Of a stretch of DNA of 47,649 nucleotides, positions 35,590 through 47,158 are shown one piece after another; positions within the stretch are counted from its first letter, which is position 1, and every line of letters starts with the position of its first letter. This DNA is from Ophiothrix spiculata (taxonomy: Eukaryota > Echinodermata > Ophiuroidea > Amphilepidida > Ophiotrichidae): NCBI GenBank assembly GCA_000969725.1, contig JXSR01S063946.1; one strand, 5' to 3'. The notes beneath the pieces were generated by a model, which saw only the letters and a list, made by a program, of their open reading frames with translations, had not been told where the DNA came from and made no database searches. Made by a program: the position numbers and the translations under genes.

Positions 35590-36114
35590 TTTAACACATC
35601 TCAACAAACAGTGGAGGTAATTTTGATTGAAATAATGTTCATTAGTAGTTTTAGAAGTGCTGAGATCTTGAGCTTTGGTCGGAGGTGGACAAATTTGACA
35701 GGTCTGTGTAGCTTACTCACTTGCCATGCTTACGAAAAATGTCTGAAGTAGCATCAATAAACAAAAGTGATTGGGCTTCCGAGAGGGTAAAAAATGGAAA
35801 TAATCTGCTTTACATGCTTTTACTTCTGAGGGCATACCCTATTTTGATTACACAGTATGGTCAACATGGGACCTCGGTGGATCGCATATGATAAAAACTG
35901 ATCTAATTACTCACAAGTTTCTGCAAGTTTATAAAAAATAAATTCAAACTGGTGAATATAAATTCATTGTGGTGTAACATGTATGTCCATGATAATGACA
36001 GTACCATTTGTTACCAGCAAACTGAAAATACTATACCGGCATACAATTTATTACCATGATCATGATAAAACACCTGACCAATACCATATGTATGCTGAGG
36101 AATTGGTAAAATTT

Positions 36115-36215
36115 TGGACTCACGCAAAATTCTGCTACGCGAGTCATTTTGCGTGAGTCCATGGACTCGCGCAAAATTCTTCAGCGAGAGTCCACTTGGA
36201 CTCACGCCATGCTTC
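36115..36215. repeat. Inverted and direct GGACTCACGC/AAAATTC short-repeat cluster
   Basis: GGACTCACGCAAAATTC-like words occur several times in both directions: 36117 forward, about 36146 complement, about 36164 forward variant and 36198 forward variant. They form a hairpin with a loop of about 17 bp. Confidence 0.8.
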
Positions 36216-36737
36216 ACGAAATTCTACCCCTGGCCATGAATTGCACCTTTAAGACTCTTTGAAATTCTCTTTATTACTTGTTTACATATGGCTTGAAGTT
36301 TTACCTATGATTTATTAATACTAAATCTTGGGTATGACAATTTCAATTTCAAGCCTATATCTTGCATAAAACTTTACCTAATGAGTGTCTTAAATTTCAT
36401 GATTTGGACACCCAATATATTGCCTACAGCTATTGCACAGCAAAATTGACGCTGCAATTTGCTTATTGTTTACATTCAAGATAAGCACACAAGTGTAGAG
36501 TAAAATTGTGCCCAAACCCAGATATTTTGCCTGAATTTATGAGCATTCTAATTAGAAAATGGGTGTGCTATATCTCATTCAATTGCAGTGAAACCTAATG
36601 CAAGAAAAGGTTAGCAGATCTCTTTATCTGACTGAGATCAGGGCATCATGATGTGAAGTGGCTCTGAGAAGTCTATATCAGTGTCATCATAGATACCTCC
36701 TTGCCAGCACTTTATGGTACCTTAATTGCAACCATTA

Positions 36738-37407
36738 CACTGCCGTTCTAAAGTATATCCGCACGAAACCTTTATTCAGTCATATCTCAAAAGGCGTTTA
36801 TCCGATTTTCATCGTTTTTTGACAAAGTCTATATTGTATAATTATTGAAGTAACTATTCTGCAATTGCATTCATTGCATTTGAAAATATGGCATGTAGTG
36901 CATATTACTAACTTTCCTCTGAACATAAAAAATGAATTTGTTTTAAAACTTACAACCTGAAAAGATTCTATCCTGTTACAAGGTAATAATAATATTGCCT
37001 TGAGACATAGGGGTTGGAAATGCTAGGGCTAAAGGAACACCAATTAGACGTTAAATGACTTTTTATCTGTCCCCAGTAGGACGATTTAATACATTCATTG
37101 TGATATTAGCTGTATCCATTTAATTTACAGCCACATTATATATTTATCTGAGTGAATTACTCACAGTAATTACCTGTAAGTAATATAAAACTTGTGTATT
37201 ATCAACTTATCAAAACATTAAATATATATATTTTTATAGCAATGTAAGATCAAATATTAAAAGAAACATAGATTTATTCATATTGAATAGATAAGTTACC
37301 TATACTAATATGAATCTTTGATGATTCTAGGTCGTTCAATATAAAAAACGAGGTTTTTAAGCGTTTTTAATGGTGCGGAAATACGCTAGAGCACAAGTGT
37401 ACGAGTG
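36738..37407. mobile_element. Tc1-like nonautonomous element, diverged subfamily, unit B only
   Basis: The ends CACTGCCGTTCTAAAGTATA and, complemented, CACTCGTACACTTGTGCTC are flanked by TA. The subterminal part (ATCCGCACGAAACCTTTATT..CATATCTCAAAAG) parallels the GCGCACAAAACCTTTAACC..CATATCTCAAG of the 2735/25036 family. The empty site is in A near 20606 (ACCATTATATTAGTAG). 670 bp, no transposase recognised. Confidence 0.85.
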
Positions 37408-38397
37408 TACATTAGTAGTAGGAGCTTTGTTGAGCTATGGATGTGTTGGTTCATTCTTCCTTGGTTTGTGCCTGTATTTGAATGTCTTACACAAAAATAA
37501 AAAATCTTTCTTAATTCTTAATAAATGATAGTGGAAAGATATCTGGTTCATCTGACAGTTATTTGTTGTGTGTTGAAGTTTACTTTCATCGATTAGTTCT
37601 TAAAGTGAAGTTTTTTTGTTTGAAGAAGGAGCAACGATTTTGTGTATAAGACCATAATGCAAATTGTCTCTTTTAGATTATATCTTCACATGTCTTACTT
37701 TATAAATAAACCATGTAATTGAACTCTTTTTGTGCTTATAAATCAATAATACTCTGCTTTTTTATGACAGTACTATTTCCTAAAGCGATCCAGATAGTCT
37801 TATACACCTTCAACTTAAGATTGATGTGCCCAAATAAAAACTTTTCAGAGAGTTGCTTGTCCAATACTTGTAAAACTACTTCTCAGTTCTCTATTGTTAG
37901 CCTGTGTGAAAGCATTTCAGATATAAAACTTGAGTCCAACAAATAGCTTATCATAATTATTATGATATTTAGGATTAAGTTATATATGAACAAATAATAC
38001 TAACACTGCTTGTTTGCATTTTACGTGTCCTACATTTTAAGTATCAACTCATCCCTTTTAAAGTATATTTCAACATGTATTGAGTTATTAAGTGTCAAGT
38101 TTGGTTCGCTTCTGTGACGTTGTATCACGTAAGATCTAAGAAAGTTTCATTTTAGAATGTGTATTTATTTCCTAATAAATCAGTGTCATGTCATTTATCA
38201 TTTATTCTGTACTCACAGCAAAATTTCAATTTTGTCTATGTAAGTTAACCCACACATAAATATCCCTATCAGAGCACTTGCATCTCAGATCACTCTGATC
38301 TCTCAGCTTAACTTCAAGGATGTTGACCTTCTCTGTGACCTACTTCTGAGGCTGAATGCAGCATACAAGTATGTTTACAAAAATAAAACAAAACTTA

Positions 38398-38415
38398 CCC
38401 CCCCCCCCCCCCCCC
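38398..38415. repeat. 18-base C tract; A counterpart interrupted by T
   Basis: An unbroken C run lies in B. The A counterpart (22432-22447) reads as two C blocks separated by T. The length is prone to slippage and sequencing error. Confidence 0.9.
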
Positions 38416-38882
38416 AACTCAGCACCATTCCAGATGAAATGTGCTATTTCAGCTTGACTGAACGATGCTGCAGAAGACCGTAATGGCACTTCACTCATGA
38501 GTGAAGTACTTTTGATGAATATTAGTGTTGGTGCAAGATTTAGAAAATCTAGTGACTAGGTAGGTGACACTATATTCCCTATAACCCTCGCAACTCTCAA
38601 AGAAATATTCTAAAAATAGGCAGGTTTTATTGCTAATGAAGCTTAAATGCATGCTGAAAACTAGACAATTTTTGTAAAACCCAGAGAGTTCTTATATATC
38701 ATTAGAAATAAAAACATTTATTCTTTTTTATAAAACACACCTATTCCTTATAGATCAGTGTAAAGTATGATTTGTAAAATAAAGGAATGACGTGAGGCTT
38801 GAAATTGATACACATTTAAAGAAAAATAAATCTATCACTGTAGTATATTCTATTTTTGCCAGTTTCATTTACAGTAGACATA

Positions 38883-39540
38883 GTATACATGTATACTAAA
38901 TGTTTCAGTGAGTATCTATTATGCCAATAAGTTACTTAATTAGCATATTTTTCGACAAACCTCATGTGCAGCAACTGGATAATAAAAGCTTCAGTCTATA
39001 AATCTTGAAAGTTTGCCCCTAATTTAAAGGTAGGTATTCCAATCTGGTGAAAATGTCAGCTCTTATTGTTGTGGTTTGTCATGACTGTTTTCATCCATGA
39101 TTCATCAACCTGAAAGAGCAAATTGACGACGAGAAAAGGAGATGCATGAACATCTCAAATAGGAGTGAAATTACTGCAGAATATTCTTTAAGAGCAAACT
39201 GATCACCTGCAGTATAGATGTGATGAATCTGCTTCAGGGGAAGAATGTTTCAGATTAAGTTAGGGGCAAACGTTCAAGTTTTCTTGACTGAAGCTTTTAT
39301 TATGCAGTTGCTGCACTTGAGATTTGTTGAAAAATATCCTAATTATAGGCCAAACAATAATTTATTGGATAATATAAACAAAAATCCATGGCATGGCTTG
39401 CATTAACAAATGATTGGGCCCTGCACTCTGGATTTCTGTTTTAACTGTCCAATAAATTATTGTTTAGCCTATAAGTAACTTATTGTCATAATGGATATCC
39501 ACTGAAACATTTAGCATACATGTATACATTTGGTGTACTT
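38883..39540. repeat. Inverted duplication in unit B
   Basis: Positions 38883-39053 are the reverse complement of A 24866-25031, with few mismatches by eye. The direct-orientation counterpart also exists in B at about 39256-39530. The outer edge of the inverted copy is a 16-bp perfect palindrome, AGTATACATGTATACT. Confidence 0.85.
39346..39471. mobile_element. 126-bp TA-target MITE, unit B only
   Basis: It is the same family as 28222-28346 (ends TAGGCCAAACAATAATTTAT and TAGGCTAAACAATAATTTAT complemented; interior TGGGCCCTGCACTCTGGATT shared). Unit A has the empty site GCTAATTAAGTAACTTATTG near 24973, which shows the TA duplication. Confidence 0.92.
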
Positions 39541-40246
39541 TGTCACTGTACTCTAAAGGTGGATTTATATAAGAAGTTGAGGTAAAAAGTATATGTTTCA
39601 TAGATCTGAGAAGTGTTCTAATGAAATATGCTAATATAAAGTACCTCATTTGCAACATGAATGGTTACCCACTAGAACATTTAGTATATATTTACACCTT
39701 TCGGTGGCATTTATAATCTATCATGCAGATTACCAAGGTGGAATTATATGATACCAATTGGAGAATGTGATCCAGGTTCCTTATTTCTTCATGGTTTCTA
39801 CATCTTGATGAACAGATTTGGTAATGTCAGCCACATTTGGTTGTAAATGGAACAGCTAGTTATACATAATCTCAAAATCATATGTAATACTGTAAATCAT
39901 ATCTTAATAAAACCACAGACATGACAGATAATGTGGTAAACTCATAAACTAAGAATACTGAATTGAAAAAATGCAGGCTGCTTTATGTGTAAGAACACAT
40001 TATTGAAGCAAATTTGACATGAGCAGTCTTCATAATATCTATGTCTAAGAATGCTTATACCAATATGTGCACAGAATTAATGCAGGAACAACAATCATTT
40101 AATATATTTAATTTGCAAAATGGGTTATCAACCAATTTATAATCCATTTCATCTAATATGTTCCCTTAAATATAAAAAATCTTATAATTTTCTAATGATT
40201 ACCTCAGAGTAAATGCATGGCCCCTTTTTAACTTGGATGAGAGAAT

Positions 40247-40412
40247 ATTTTGATCACCGAGTTATCCGCCGGGATCTCAGTGACGTGAAAAACACCTGGC
40301 TTCATCTGTCATAGAGCATCATAAGATCTTGCTACATTAAAACACAACTGGGAATATTGCTCTGTTAGTTTTACATCATATGTTGTCAAATGACATGCCA
40401 TAGTGCACTTTT
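40247..40412. promoter_or_regulatory. 166-bp conserved noncoding block, unit C copy
   Basis: This copy has the same length as the A and B copies, no indels, and the core with the CRE-like and E-box words intact. Confidence 0.5.
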
Positions 40413-41007
40413 CATGTAGGGAGTAGTTGATATGGTAACATGTTATAAATGTTGTACCTGCAATAGCTTTGGCCATGGTTTAAGTTTGAAAGTAATGAGT
40501 CCTTAGCAGTTAGTTCACACACATAATGTGCAATTCAATTACGGAGAAGAAAAATTAAAATTATTTCGATTAAGGATCAAGAAGGGAAGATGTTTGGTTT
40601 GGAAGATCAGAGCATGCTTTAAAATCAAGTAGGTTGTGGATCTTAACCCTGCTATAGGTATGTCCAACAATGTACAATGTATAATTTCTACATTTAATCA
40701 CAATTGTTTCATCAGCATACACAATATATGGAATAGGAATATCAGGAATATAATCTTATTGATCATTGTCTAATAGTATGTCCTAGACATTATGAGGCAG
40801 CAATTTTGTTTTAAGTAGTAACAGAGAATATGTAAAACACTTGTTGAGGAAAGCACTAAAGAAAAGAACTTGGGTTGTCAGAATGTCAAACTCACAATGT
40901 AACACAAACTGTTTACATAGTGTGATGTTATTTATGTTCTTTTATTTAAGGGTTTTAACAAATTAATTTGCATAAAAGGATACATGTCTACAGATGAAAT
41001 CAAGTAA

Positions 41008-41121
41008 GGGGCGGCTTCAAAACTCAACCGGCGGTTGTCTGCAGGTTCTTGGCGGTTGGCTATTGTTTATTCCGGTTGAACCGCCCAGAACCGCCTGCCG
41101 GTTGAGTTTTGAAGCCACCCC
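41008..41121. mobile_element. Harbinger-like palindromic MITE (TAA target), unit C only
   Basis: The 114-bp hairpin starts GGGGCGGCTTCAAAACTCAA and ends with its complement GAGTTTTGAAGCCACCCC. TAA flanks it (41005-41007 and 41122-41124). Unit B has the empty site ATCAAGTAAGTTGTTTAAG near 27478. A 3-bp TAA target with GGGG termini fits the PIF/Harbinger superfamily. Confidence 0.9.
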
Positions 41122-41686
41122 TAAGTTGTTTAAGTGATAGACACACTCAACCTGAGCACATTATTATTATTATCAAGAGATGACATGAATCAACATTTTT
41201 GGTTCCAATCATGTCTTGATGGTACAAAGAATCATCAAATTGGTAATCAGATATCATAGTTAGATAATAATAACCACATTTTGGCTGACTTTATTGTAAA
41301 GAAACAAGATGATTTTCATCTGTTCAACTAACTTACAACTTTCTCTCACTTATTGTTCTTGTGAATATTTTATACTTTTGAAAGTTAAGTTAAAATCTAC
41401 AACCTTATCAGTTGAGTTAATGTCTCAAGTTATGCATTCACAGTTGGTCTCTTATGAAACTTAACCACGCTCCAACCTCTCTTAGCAGGGAACGTAGTTT
41501 TCTTAGTATTTTTTGATGCTTATAATGCTTACAGATTAGAACATGCATAAAGGATATGTTCTAGGATTCCGGCTTTCCGGGACCTCGGAACAATGCCCGG
41601 TAGAGTGGCGTAACAGACGGATCCGTGGTATTGTAACTCATGTGTTGTGTGGCCTGGGGTGAAATGGGAGCTGGGGATATTACGTA

Positions 41687-41810
41687 TAGGCAAAACAAGA
41701 ATTTATTGGACAATGAAATGCAAATTCAGGGTAGGGAAACATGTACAAATAATGGGGCCCTGCACTCTGGATTTTTGTTTACACTGTCCAATAAATTTTT
41801 GCTTAGCCTA
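41687..41810. mobile_element. 125-bp-family TA-target MITE, unit C copy
   Basis: This copy is orthologous in position to 28222-28346, with the same termini. The right TA has mutated to CA. Its presence in both B and C and absence from A orders the duplications. Confidence 0.9.
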
Positions 41811-42726
41811 CAGTATGGTACAAGTTTCTTTTTACATTGTGAGCATATATTATAGGAGCATTTTCCTCGCTGTATTGTACTATGCTGTTTGTACTTAGAA
41901 ATAGGTTAAACAGAAAAATACATATTTCCTTGGCCTCAGTTCTATTTTAAGATTGATCGAAACATGTAACACTCAAAATTTAATACAGCCTCTACTGATG
42001 TTATATGGTCTATGTGCTTTAAAGGTTACATCTGGAATTGTTTATAATGGCACATAATCTGTCTTTTTATTCCTTCACTTCATATCAATGCATTCTGAAA
42101 AGTTTTCCCTACTGTAGTGTAAAGAATAGCATAAAGGTATCAAAGAAGCAGTGTCAAGAGTTCTTATTGATTCATTTGTACGGGAATTGTTAAAGCACAG
42201 CAGATGCAACATAGGATGGATGTCCCGGATATTTTTTCTTGAACATGTATTGTATGATATGAATTATATTTCACAGATTGTAAATAAAATAACCTGAGTT
42301 TCCTCTTGATTTCCAAGTCTCTGAAATAGAAGATAAGATGGATTACAAGAAACTGTTGTGTAAATGCAAAGAGACCTGCCCTCATTACAGGAGACAGATT
42401 GAAATCTTGGTATATGGGCATTATGTGTTACACAATAGTCTGTCTTGAGTACAGTGTTCATTGTGTGTTACCTTACAACATAGCTTTCCTGTTCACATAT
42501 TATATACATGTCTCTGGAGACATTCTCTATTTTTATACAGGAAGTAGGATATGAATTTGTATGAAATATTGTGATCCCCCAGAGCTCTTCAGGTTATGTG
42601 TTATTGAGAGCTTGTGTGATCAAGTGGAACAACACAAGATCTTTGTTAACCCAAGTACATTGGGAAGCTATTGGTTGAGTAACCTTATATGGCTTGTAAT
42701 ATTTTTCAAATTATATTTTTAGGTAT

Positions 42727-42963
42727 GTTAGGCGCTGGAGCACAATTAGGCCACAACTTTGTGCGGCCGGCCACAATCTGGCCACAGCCTTCCAAGATGG
42801 CGATCGTAGGCTTGATTATGCACCTCTAAATAATTTCAAAACATGTAATGAATATTATACAATAATATTAAGATGATCAATCAAGCCTACGGTCGCCATT
42901 TTGGAAAAATAAGGCTGTGGCCAACAATGTTGTGGCCTATATTATTGTGCTCCAACGCCTAAC
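42727..42963. mobile_element. Palindromic MITE, single complete copy in unit C
   Basis: GTTAGGCGCTGGAGCACAAT at the left and GTTAGGCGTTGGAGCACAAT (complemented) at the right bound 237 bp. The inner arms GGCGATCGTAGGCTTGATT and AATCAAGCCTACGGTCGCC are complementary too. The target duplication is unclear because A has no clean empty site. This is the family present as a doublet at 29196-29610. Confidence 0.88.
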
Positions 42964-43599
42964 ATGTATTCATTTCTCTTAACCTCCTAATTACAATGGC
43001 CATGTAAGAGCAATTCTGGTTGGATTATCAGGAAATGCTCCTTTATGTAGCCAATTATACTGGTGCTTTGAAAAGAGCTGTATTAAAATTACCTTGGCTC
43101 AAACTTTATTAAATTGTTGATAATTTCTGTAAATAGGTAAAAAATGCATCTTTATTAGAAGATGTATTAAACTTGATAGGTTTGGATGAAAATCATGTTG
43201 TTTTAACAGCTCACTCACAGAGTAACAGAAATGACACTGAGGTCAAAATATGGCCCCAATTATGTAACGTGTTATGTAATATGTGTACAAAATCGAGAAC
43301 ACACGATGAAGAATGCTGCACACCTTGTACCCGATTAAGCGTAACACACACCAAGGACGATTTCAGGATATATCAATATTTGTGAAGGATTATTCTTTGT
43401 GTGTTCTTGTTAATTGGAGCCACTGATCATGTGATCAGCGAAGAAACGTTAACCAGCGACCCTTGAGAAAAAGTAATCAAATGAGCTATGAAGTATATGG
43501 GGATAAAGTGTCAGGGGCCTGGCTCACTTATTAAAACTACAATCTGGTGTTTTTCAAACATGTTGAACTCATTTTGCAAAATAAATTCCTTTGAGGCAT

Positions 43600-44050
43600 G
43601 CAAGGAATATAACAAGGACACAGTAAGTATTGGAGTACTGGTGATATATCAACATAAATTGCCAAAGCCCATCATGCATTCAATCCTACTCAAGTCTCTC
43701 CTGCCTCGCCAATAAACTTTCCTGTTTACACGCAGTATGCACTGCCAAGGGGTTGTAATTCAAGTTTGATGTTGGGTGAAAGAGAAATGATTCTGTTACA
43801 AATTGCAGGTGTGTGAAACAGCTCGTTTTTGTTTACATCTCTTGGGTTCTGATTTGCCTTGCATCAAGGTTTCTCTACACAATGTTGTTTATGTTTGACT
43901 CAAGGGTGGGAACAGAAGTATGATGTATGCTTGATATGAGATACAGTTGAAGTGCCATTTGCAATCCTAATTCAGATTTTGCGTTGTATCAAATTTGTTT
44001 GTTCATTTTTCATCTTAATGACCTTGAAAAGATACTTTTGTTTTGGAATA
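43600..44050. repeat. Subrepeat copy in unit C
   Basis: The ordered words AATCCTACTCAAGTCTCTCC, AAACTTTCCTGTTTACACG, ATTGCAGGTGTGTGAAACAG and CATCTTAATGACCTTGAAAA match A2, B1 and B2. Confidence 0.75.
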
Positions 44051-44250
44051 AAGGGACATTAAATAATTTTCCCTGTACCTAAATCAATAAAAGACATATA
44101 TTTTTGTAAATGGCGAATTTTGTGCTTAGAAATGGCCTTGAAAAGTTGCCTTTGTTTTGGATTAAAGGGACATTAAATAATTTTCCCTGTACCTAAAACA
44201 ATAAAAGACATACATTTTTGTAAATGGTAAATTTTGTGCTTAGCAAATAC
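44027..44250. repeat. Local tandem duplication of about 118 bp in unit C
   Basis: GGCCTTGAAAAG-like start, TTTTGTTTTGGA(A/T)TAAAGGGAC, AATTTTCCCTGTACCTAAA and TGTAAATGG..AATTTTGTGC occur twice in a row. The block occurs once in A and B. Confidence 0.85.
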
Positions 44251-45266
44251 TTTGCCTCATACTTCATTTTACATCTACATCCAACAACTTGTAGCTTCAC
44301 TTTTTCTGTGAATGCTTGGCTCTTTTCAGAGCCACCTAAACACACACGGGGTCCTTCTTTTCCTGATACGTACTTGCCCTAATATTCAATGCCTTTGTGT
44401 CACCCCTCTGTAGAAGGTCAGATAAAATACTGCTTTAGCACTAGAGTACATTATGAGAGCCCATGTTTTAATTTAAATAATCAATTGTTGTACAGCAATT
44501 TTCATTCATATCAAAAAGGCAATTTATTTGAAATTACACTGTTGAAGAGAATCACTTTTGTCTTTGCAGAATTGAAAGTCAAGTCAACCATCCAAAATTC
44601 ATGTATCAAGTATTGCATTATCAATAAGTTGCGCGTTATGCTCATCAAAATTAGATTTCGACACATATGATAATTTTTCATCACTATAAAAAATCTTCTG
44701 ATGCTCTAATTCATTAATTATAACAATGATATTCACAATAACATCAGCTGATTATATGTTTTCTCTAAGACTTTTTGATGAAGAACTTGTTTATGATAAC
44801 CATTTCATAACAAAATTGTTTCAACATCATGTTCAAGCATGCAAATTCAGTTCAGGAAATATCTCGTTTTTCATTATGACAATTATCTGTAATTCTTTTT
44901 AAAATAGTTGGACTAATTTTGATTTTCATCCTGAGAATCAATTCTACCAGTAGAGGCTAGTAGAGCAAACATTTCTGAATCTCAATCTTAATTCTATCCA
45001 CATTTTAACTATGGTATTAAAAGCCAGCACACTGATGACACTTTACAAACAATTGAACATGTAGAGCACTATGTAAAAACAATTGAGGTACATTATTATG
45101 TACAGACAGTAGTTATGTTAACAAAATAGTAATCTTGTCTGGTTGATGGAAAGTATGTGTAACCCAGTTATAGAATAAGGACCAGGGTTCAATAACATGT
45201 AATGTACTTCTCAGAGTTTTATCCATATGGTTCCTACAATGTGATGATAAGATACTTTTTTAGAGT

Positions 45267-45542
45267 GAACCAGGGGCGACGGAACCGTGTGGACCGTGTG
45301 GGCTTTGGCTGCATCACTTTTCAGCCAAAAATAAATTCAATTTAATGCGTTTTATTATTATCCTAGCATTGATAACGACAACATAGTGCCTTACAAATTC
45401 GTTTTTAGTAATTATTGTCTTCTGGGGCTTAGTTGTTTCCTTATTTAGGATACCTGAGGGGCCACAGGCCGCACCACTTTTATTTTCCTTCTGACGCCAC
45501 CTTGTTGTGGTAATAAAGTATTTTGTGATGAACATGATAAAT
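45267..45542. other. Unit C insertion, left part, unclassified
   Basis: This is sequence without counterpart in A or B, between AGAGTGAACCAGG and the following hairpin. GGGGCGACGGAACC...TGCATCACTTTT at the left loosely resembles the complement of AAGTGGTGCGG...GGTGGCG-like sequence at the right, so a decayed MITE is possible. Confidence 0.3.
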
Positions 45543-45710
45543 TAATCTAAGATTATGGTCACAATACTTAACGAACAGTTACGAAAAGTGTTTAGTTCTT
45601 CTAGAAGGACCACAGGCAGCAAGCAACGCTCTCGTTGCCTGTAATCCTTCTATACAGACTAAACACTGTTCGTAACTGTTGGTACGAAGTATTGTGACCA
45701 TAGTCTAATC
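45543..45710. mobile_element. Fold-back MITE hairpin, about 168 bp, unit C
   Basis: TTATGGTCACAATACTT..CAGTTACGA..AGTGTTTAGT..TAGAAGGA..ACAGGCA on the left is mirrored by TGCCTGTAATCCTTCTA...ACTAAACACTGTTCGTAACTG...AAGTATTGTGACCATA on the right. The apex is GCAACG.TCTCGTTGC. There is no coding capacity, and the family is unknown. Confidence 0.85.
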
Positions 45711-46036
45711 CCTATATAGGCCTATCTGTTGTAGCAACACATCACAAGAAACCATAAACACCACTAAATCTCCATAAGTCTCATTCAAGAGAATCACAAA
45801 AAATAGCTGACATTGTTATACAAACAAAACATTTGTTATTAAAAATGATTGTCTCTCATTTTTTCTGAAGGAAATTGGTTGCAAAAAACAGCCACATTTT
45901 ACTGAATCTTTAACATAGTAGATGAGTACCAAAAAGTGAAATTTGATCATATTCCAATCCAAATCGTAATTTCAACCAGAGGTTTCACTGGTCAGAAATG
46001 GACCAGTACTTTAGTTTTTAATTCAGGATGAATATA

Positions 46037-46449
46037 TGTGACCCATCAAATCGAAAGGTACCTTAAGGTCGGCATAGTAAATTACGAGATTCAGGCCAGT
46101 GAAGCTGAGCATAGTCCAAAATAACGTCTAAGGTCAAATTTCTAATTTCATCAGAAACGTTTCCTTTGAAGTGTATTCTATCATATTAATCTGATTCCAA
46201 CATCCAAAACATCAGAAAACTGTTTTAAAAACCGAGATAAAAATCCATTCTCCATTCAAGTTTTAAAAACCAGGACAGAAACTTGAAACTTTTCTGAATC
46301 AACCCGATGCCTTTTACCAATTTGGATGTAACTTTGCAATCGAACATCCAATAACCAAAAGCAAGGTGTCATTTTAAAGCTTAAAATATAATCTTTCAGA
46401 TGAGACCAAAAAATCATTTTTCATTTTGGGACCCTTATGATGGGTCACA
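46037..46449. mobile_element. TA-target nonautonomous element, 413 bp, unit C
   Basis: Inverted ends TGTGACCCATCA (left) and TGATGGGTCACA (right) are flanked by TA. The right part is homologous to 8628-8790. It has no coding capacity. Confidence 0.8.
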
Positions 46450-47158
46450 TATGTGTTTCTTATGTTTCCACGTTTGCAATCATTATTACATAATGATTCT
46501 TGACTTCAAGCACCCATCAGCTAGTAAAGCAAACTAACAGCAATTTAGGATACAAAACATCGCCAGGCAGATGCGATTGAGGTATATTGATATAAACATG
46601 CAGCATTTATGCAACAAAAACATTATGCTTCTCTGTAGTCTGATTGAAAGTATGTCTATCAATGTTTTGAATGCATTTTACTATGTATACTTTATATATA
46701 TTGTCTAGACTATATTACCATCAGAGTTCAGTAGCATTTAAAGTGGAATTCATTGGTTATAACTGTCACATTATGTTGCATAAGATGACACATCACCATT
46801 AAATCATCTCAACTCAAGATATCAGATTTAAGACAGTTTTAAATGGTTTTGTTAATGACCCTTTATTATTGACATGCAAAAGGTATGTTGTTTAGGCAAG
46901 GTTTAGGCTAGGGATCAATACATAAACATCGGGTGAAGTATTTGTTATTTCTTTATTTTGACAATATTTTTTTTTTTTTTTGAAATTTTTAAGGAATTTT
47001 TGTATTTTACGTTTAAAAAGTTCTGTCAAACATTTTATCATTTTCATTTTGGCAAGCCTTTTCTGTTTTCTGATTGAAATCTACTCATGTAGTCAATGTA
47101 AAGTCCACACTTTTCAAATTTTAATTTTTCTGTTTATAAAAGTGATATCATATTGATA

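Larger units (their letters stand above)
35164..36231. mobile_element. 1.07-kb insertion in unit B, unclassified
   Basis: Unit A runs from CTAGAAAAAAA to GCCATGAATTGCAC with 18 bp between (20070-20090), while B has about 1.07 kb. The insert ends in an array of GGACTC(A/G)CGC-AAAATTC words in both orientations at 36115-36215, including a perfect 14-bp inverted repeat GGACTCACGCAAAA. Termini do not form a clear inverted repeat. A minus-strand exon-like frame lies inside. Confidence 0.7.
25881..39755 (+). repeat. Triplicated segment, unit B (C-like left, A-like right)
   Basis: This is the second direct copy. Its left part (about 25.9-30.1 kb) shares with C, and not with A, small variants such as ATATGTTCCCTTAAATAT and two MITE insertions (28222/41687 and the element at the 29.15 kb gap/42727). 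Its right part (from about 31.2 kb) is much closer to A than to C. Private insertions lie at 27087, 27614, 32929, 35164, 36738 and 39346. There is an inverted duplication at 38.9-39.5 kb. No host gene was recognised, apart from a weak exon candidate within the insertion at 35.2-36.2 kb. Confidence 0.85.

Noticed and set aside
41640..41898. Overlapping + frames across 41687-41810
   Set aside because: They run through a noncoding MITE and into flank.
43488..43715. 75-codon frame matching 30137-30364
   Set aside because: Amino-acid changes outnumber silent ones in about neutral proportion. The frame runs into the noncoding subrepeat and is absent from A.
45314..45535. 73-codon minus-strand frame
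   Set aside because: It is within C-specific insertion sequence, is Lys/Ile-rich by composition, and has no family resemblance.
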